Shown piece by piece: positions 60,057-64,000 of a stretch of DNA of 64,000 nucleotides. How positions within the stretch are numbered: position 1 is the stretch's first letter; each line of letters begins with the position of its first letter. Location: positions 3,317,961 to 3,381,960 of the forward strand of contig JAESIW010000137.1 of assembly GCA_016802295.1 (NCBI GenBank). The letters are read 5' to 3'. Under the pieces are notes generated by a model. That model worked only from the letters and a program-made list of their open reading frames with translations. It was not told the DNA's origin and searched no databases. A program made the position numbers and the translations under genes. The DNA comes from Brachionus rotundiformis. Taxonomy: Eukaryota; Rotifera; Eurotatoria; Ploima; Brachionidae.

Positions 60057-61314
60057 TTATACTCTAGGGATATATGTATTATATGGATAACGGAAATAAG
60101 CTGCTAAATTATAGGTTGATGGTTGAGGCTGCTGTAATGGAACACCATATGATTGTTGTTGTACTGGAGCTTGGTATGATTGCTGTTGTGGCTGTTGTAC
60201 TGGAGCTTGGTATGATTGCTGTTGTGGCTGTTGTACTGGAGCTTGGTATGATTGCTGTTGTGGTTGTTGTACTGGAGCTTGGTATGATTGCTGTTGTGGT
60301 TGTTGTACTGGAGCTTGGTATGATTGCTGTTGTGGTTGTTGTACTGGAGCTTGGTATGATTGCTGTTGTGGTTGTTGTACTGGCGCACTATATGATTCTT
60401 CTTCAACCGCAGTTTCTTCATATGTTTCTTCCTCTGGTGCATTATATGACTCACTATCATAAGATTGCTGTTGAACTGGGGTGCTATATGATTGTTGTTG
60501 TACTGGAGCTTGGTATGATTCTTGTTTTGGTTGTTGAACTGGGGTGCTATATGATTGTTGTTGTACTGGAGCTTGATATGATTCTTGTTTTGGTTGTTGA
60601 ACTGGAGCACTATATGATTTTTGTTGTACTGGAGCTTGGTATGATTGTTCACCATAACCTCCTTGTTGACCGTATTCTTGATTTTGGTATGTTCCATAAG
60701 TTTCATGTGTAGCATCAGAAGTCCAATCACAGCTTAAAATATTTTGATTCCAAACAGTTCCTTTTGAGCATTTCATTAAATAAGGAATATTCCATGAACA
60801 TTCGACATAATAATTATTGGATAGTCTTGAATCAGCTGGATGGTATTGGCTGTATCCGTCACATGGATTTCTATATCCCTCTTGACAATTATGACCATAG
60901 CTTCCATCTGGACATCGACAGTATGTTTCTGTAATGGCATCGCCTTCCCATATTGGTTGTACATAACCAACTTTACAATTATTTGGTAGATCTAAAACTG
61001 GATCTCTATATTCCTGATATGTTTGAGTTGAGTAAGATTGTTGAGCAACTGGTGCATTGTATGCTTGTTGCTTTGGAGCCGGAGCGCTATAGGTCTGTTG
61101 TTTTGGAGCTGGAGCACTATAAGCTTGCTGTTTTGGAGGATTGTAAGATTGTCTTGCTTGTGGAACTTGATAAGAATCCTCACTCTCCATAGTCCGGACC
61201 TGATATGGTGATGAGTTCACTACCCCCAAAACAATACATAAAAATACTAAACTTAGTTTCTAAAAAATATCTTAATTAATCCAATTTTGAATTGAAATTT
61301 TCAAAGCTTACCAT
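60057..61314 (-). CDS. Secreted repeat protein with EGF-like and chitin-binding type-2 modules (paralogue B)
   Basis: Two exons. The first, 61314-61312, is just the ATG, directly followed by a GTAAGC donor. A 52-base intron leads to 61259-60057. The product has 401 residues and starts MKLSLVFLCIVLGVVNSS, a typical signal peptide. Without this splice no signal peptide and no ATG start exist. After a short leader come units of the AYSAPAPKQQ type (~45-75). The same Cys-rich module as paralogue A follows: NCKVGYVQPIWEGDAITETY, CRCPDGSYGHNCQEGYRNPC, and the CBM14-like VEC...MKC...NILSCDW. The C-terminal half is QSYSTPVQQPKQE and QSYQAPVQQPQQ repeats with an acidic insert (EEETYEETAVEEESY). The end, PYNTYIPRV, is non-repetitive. 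It is presumably extracellular and chitin-associated. Proline, glutamine, tyrosine and lysine predominate, as in cross-linked structural proteins. Confidence 0.88.
60171..60386 (-). repeat. 36-base tandem repeat (QSYQAPVQQPQQ), six copies in paralogue B
   Basis: Units start at 60171, 60207, 60243, 60279, 60315 and 60351, exactly 36 bases apart. They are almost identical, differing mainly at one G/T position. Confidence 0.93.
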
Positions 61315-61946
61315 GTTTTAAAATTTATCAAATATAATAAAATAAAATTTGAGCGATAACATAAAATCTTTTAAAATTTATATACGCTAAAATCTATAAT
61401 CTTAAGCAAAGAAGACTTTTTTTGCTAAGCCATTTAACTTAATATGTGAAAACGTTTTCAAAAGACTTGCAAAATTACAATATTTTTAAATTTTAATTGT
61501 TAATTATGTTATTCAAGCATCCAGCATCTTTAAAAAAGTTTTTTGATCATGCTTTAAAATCTATATATAGACAATTCAAATAAGACTTATTGTTTCCTTA
61601 ATATCAAAGCAGTTATTATAAAAGATGTGTATTTACTGGACGAATAAATAAAAGAATTGGCTTTAATTTAAAAAACATTACAATCTTTTGAAAAATTTAA
61701 AATTAAGAACTAAAAATGACAATCATTAGCTTTGAAATTAATTTAGGAATTTTGTAAAAACCAAAAATAATAATTAAAAAAATTAAAAAGTAATAAATTT
61801 TTAAATATTTGTTTATTAACAACTAAAATAAATACGAGAACAAAAATAATGCTAAAAGTAAATATAATAATTTAGAATAAAAAAAACAGTCATACATAAA
61901 AAAACAAAACATAACAAAATAATTGATATAATCAGTTTTTTAAAGG
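61315..61946. other. AT-rich spacer between repeat-protein genes B and C
   Basis: 632 bases containing the promoter of paralogue B and the 3' end of gene C. No other structure was recognised. Confidence 0.45.
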
Positions 61947-64000
61947 TCAAAAAAAGGACAAACTGAGACCTAAAGAAACACCATTTGGGCCTTCTTTACA
62001 ATATGATTGAGAATTTTTATCTAACGGAATATCAATTTTAAAATATTGTTGATTGCCAACTTGTGTGGAAGAAATTTTTGGAAGCAAAAATTTTAAAAGT
62101 TTGTTGGTATCATGAATACTAAGATTACTAGATCCAACATTTAACTGAAAATCTTTTAAATTTTGATTTGGTTGCTGAACTGAAGCACCATAGGATTGTT
62201 GCTGAACTGAAGCACCATAGGATTGTTGCTGAACTGGACCTTGGTATGATTCTTGTTGTGGTTGTTGCACTGAAGCACCATAAGATTGTTGCTGAACTTG
62301 ACCTTGGTATGATTCTTGTTTTGGTTGCTGTACTGAAGCACCATAAGATTGTTGCTGAACTTGACCTTGGTATGATTCTTGTTTTGGTTGCTGTACTGAA
62401 GCACCATAAGATTGTTGCTGAACTTGACCTTGGTATGATTCTTGTTTTGGTTGCTGTACTGAAGCACCATAAGATTGTTGCTGAACAGGACCTTGGTATG
62501 ATTCTTGTTGTGGTTGTTGCACTGAAGCACCATAAGATTGTTGCTGAACTTGACCTTGGTATGATTCTTGTTTTGGTTGTTGCACTGAAGCACCATAAGA
62601 TTGTTGTTGAACTGGACCTTGGTATGATTCTTGTTGTGACCGCTGAACTGAAGCATCAATTTCCTTTAACAAAAAATAAAATAAAATTATAATGAAAATA
62701 TAATCTAACTTTATATTTTGGAGTGGTAATCGAAATCTTAAAAAAAAAAAAACAATATATAATTAAAAAGCTTCACATTATTTAAACTACCTTAATATTT
62801 GGAATATCATAAATTTGTTTTTCATTTTTTGTTTTAATTTGAGCATTAGAAATAGCATGTTTAATGTATTCAACAGGGTTTTGATCTTGCATGAGATTAT
62901 TTTCATTAGAAATAACAGTATTCGAAGAATCATATTTATTTCTCTGTTTATCTATAAAAAAAATTAGAAAAAATAATTTCAAATAAACATACCATTTAAA
63001 AATGAAAATTTTATTTCGTTAATTTTACGTTTTAAATCGGGTGGAAGTTTAAAGATATTGTCAGAAAATTGGATATTATCAGCTTTTGAATCAGAACCTG
63101 CATATTTTGCAGAATTAATATAACCTTTTGAAACAAGATAACCTGAACCAGTATTGTCACTAAATTCAGAACCATCTTGAGCTTGTAAACCTGAGGCATA
63201 ACCGATAGTGTATTCAGAGCCTTTTGGACCTTGATAACCGTATCCAGGTGCATTTTGAGCTTGTGAACCAGAGGAAGCTTGATATTGATTAGCAGATCCA
63301 GAACCAGCAGAATATTCAGATCCTCCTTGAGCTTGTGAACCAGAGGAAGCTTGATATTGATTAGCAAATCCAGAACCGGCAGAATATTCAGATCTTCCTT
63401 GAACTTGTGTACCTGAACCAGATTCTGCAGTGTATTCAGAACCTTTTGGACCTTGATAACCGTATCCAGGTGCATTTTGAGCTTGTGAACCAGAGGAAGC
63501 TTGATATTGATTAGCAAATCCAGAACCGGCAGAATATTCAGATCCTCCTTGAACTTGTGTACCTGAACCAGATACTGCAGTGTATTCAGAACCTTTTGGA
63601 CCTTTAACAACAGATCCTAATCCACCTTGATTTTGATTAGCAAATCCAGAACTGGCAGAATATTCAGATCCTCCTTGAACTTGTGTACCTGAACCAGAAA
63701 CTGCAGTGTATTCAGAACCTTTTGGACCTTGATAACCGTATCCAGGTGCATTTTGAGCTTGTGAACCAGAGGAAGCTTGATATTGATTAGCAAATCCAGA
63801 ACCGGCAGAATATTCAGATCCTCCTTGAACTTGTGTACCTGAACCAGATACTGCAGTGTATTCAGAACCTTTTGGACCTTTAACAACAGATCCTAATCCA
63901 CCTTGATTTTGATTAGCAAATCCAGAACTGGCAGAATATTCAGATCCTCCTTGAACTTGTGTACCTGAACCAGAAACTGCAGTGTATTCAGAACCTTTTG
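61947..64000 (-). CDS. Secreted-type repeat protein C, 5' end beyond the window
   Basis: Partial gene running off the right edge. Exons (gene order): beyond 64000-62993, 62951-62791, 62736-62710 (27 bases, tentative) and 62663-61947. The largest exon stays open over ~1 kb in the frame coding for Gly/Ser/Tyr/Gln-rich repeats such as KGSEYTAVSGSGTQVQGGSE and FANQYQASSGSQAQNAPGYG. It ends in the unique stretch LPPDLKRKINEIKFSFLN. The second exon is hydrophilic (QRNKYDSSNTVISNENNLMQ). The last exon has seven 21-residue repeats (SYGASVQQPKQESYQGQVQQ plus Q). A non-repetitive ~70-residue end follows, with one Cys and hydrophobic strands (HDTNKLLKFLLPKISSTQVG). No chitin-binding module is visible in this part. 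The repeat style and position place it with genes A and B. The signal peptide, if any, lies outside the window. Confidence 0.8.
62176..62643 (-). repeat. 63-base tandem repeat in gene C, seven copies
   Basis: Units recur at exactly 63 bases (marker positions 62239, 62302, 62365, 62428, 62491, 62554 and 62617). Each codes for SYGASVQQPKQESYQGQVQQQ or a close variant (QPQQE, GPVQQQ). Confidence 0.93.
63220..64000 (-). repeat. 276-base higher-order repeat in gene C (150 + 126 bases)
   Basis: The marker CCTTTTGG recurs at 63220, 63442, 63592, 63718, 63868 and 63994. After the first interval of 222, spacings alternate 150, 126, 150, 126, so the true period is 276 bases (92 codons). The two 126-base parts (63592-63717 and 63868-63993) are identical. 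The array continues beyond the window. Confidence 0.92.

Noticed and set aside
60074..60730. Open frames of 212 (+) and 208 (-) codons over the 36-base repeats
   Set aside because: Out-of-phase readings of the paralogue B repeat array.
62156..62692. Open frames of 167 (-) and 174 (+) codons over the 63-base repeats
   Set aside because: Out-of-phase readings of the gene C array.
63032..63886. Minus-strand frames starting MLKVQKVLNTLQ (192 and 89 codons)
   Set aside because: These lie one frame off the Gly/Ser-rich reading, which stays open to the window edge and joins in phase to the following exons. The Leu/Val/Lys/Asn composition is not credible.
57063..64000. Regularly spaced repeats resembling a CRISPR-like array
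   Set aside because: The periods are multiples of three, there are no unique spacers, and the arrays are coding repeats in a eukaryotic genome.

Overview
The window is nuclear DNA from an animal. It carries a PBX-type TALE homeodomain gene, a ninjurin, a SPAK/OSR1 kinase, a BOP1 orthologue and peritrophin-like chitin-binding secreted proteins. The genes are interrupted by GT-AG introns, most only about 45-65 bases long. Non-coding DNA is extremely AT-rich, and gene-free stretches run to 1-4 kb. This pattern fits a small, AT-rich, short-intron invertebrate genome. A rotifer-like lophotrochozoan is my best guess, but that is inference. No bacterial, organellar or viral segment was recognised.

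Layout, left to right. (1) 1-2867 is AT-rich DNA with a decayed LINE reverse-transcriptase tail at 1035-1306. (2) 2868-9968 is a complete single-exon PRPF8, the spliceosome core protein. (3) 11153-13061 (-) is a nine-exon mitochondrial-clan cytochrome P450, head to head with (4) 13407-14667 (+), an unrecognised one-pass membrane protein that I assemble from two frames across a 49-base intron. (5) 15708-16547 (-) is a DHHC-type palmitoyltransferase relative whose DHHC reads HNHC. (6) 17687-18208 is a fold-back, MITE-like element with ~165-base inverted arms flanked by TA. (7) 18697-22547 (-) is the ubiquitin-activating enzyme UBA1. (8) 24193-25873 (+) is the mitochondrial processing peptidase alpha subunit. 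(9) 26273-28168 (+) is TRMT11. (10) 28450-28898 (+) is a small secreted protein. (11) 29251-32024 (-) is BOP1. (12) 33837-34862 (-) is an intronless PBX/extradenticle. (13) 36750-44250 (-) is a 12-exon, ~1574-residue coiled-coil protein that looks like AKNA. (14) 47994-48533 (+) is ninjurin. (15) 50205-51472 (-) holds SURF1 followed closely by POLR2K. (16) 54740-56562 (+) is the SPAK/OSR1 kinase. (17) 57063 to the right edge (-) is a tandem cluster of three secreted, Q/Y/P/S/G-rich repeat proteins, two of which carry a chitin-binding type-2 module.

Most of the left and middle part is housekeeping: splicing (PRPF8), ubiquitin activation (UBA1), mitochondrial import processing (PMPCA) and cytochrome oxidase assembly (SURF1), tRNA m2G10 methylation (TRMT11), ribosome biogenesis (BOP1) and transcription (POLR2K). 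The right end is the accessory region and the best candidate for something undescribed. It is a family of extracellular repeat proteins built from nearly identical 27-, 36-, 63- and 276-base DNA units. Two paralogues share a 90-base stretch that is identical letter for letter. These look like structural components of a chitin-associated coat, glue or tube. The sequence supports the architecture, not the exact role.

Exon structures were built by hand from splice motifs, reading phase and remembered family conservation. Internal exons whose phases close are reliable. First exons of UBA1 and PMPCA, and the 27-base exon of the last gene, are tentative.
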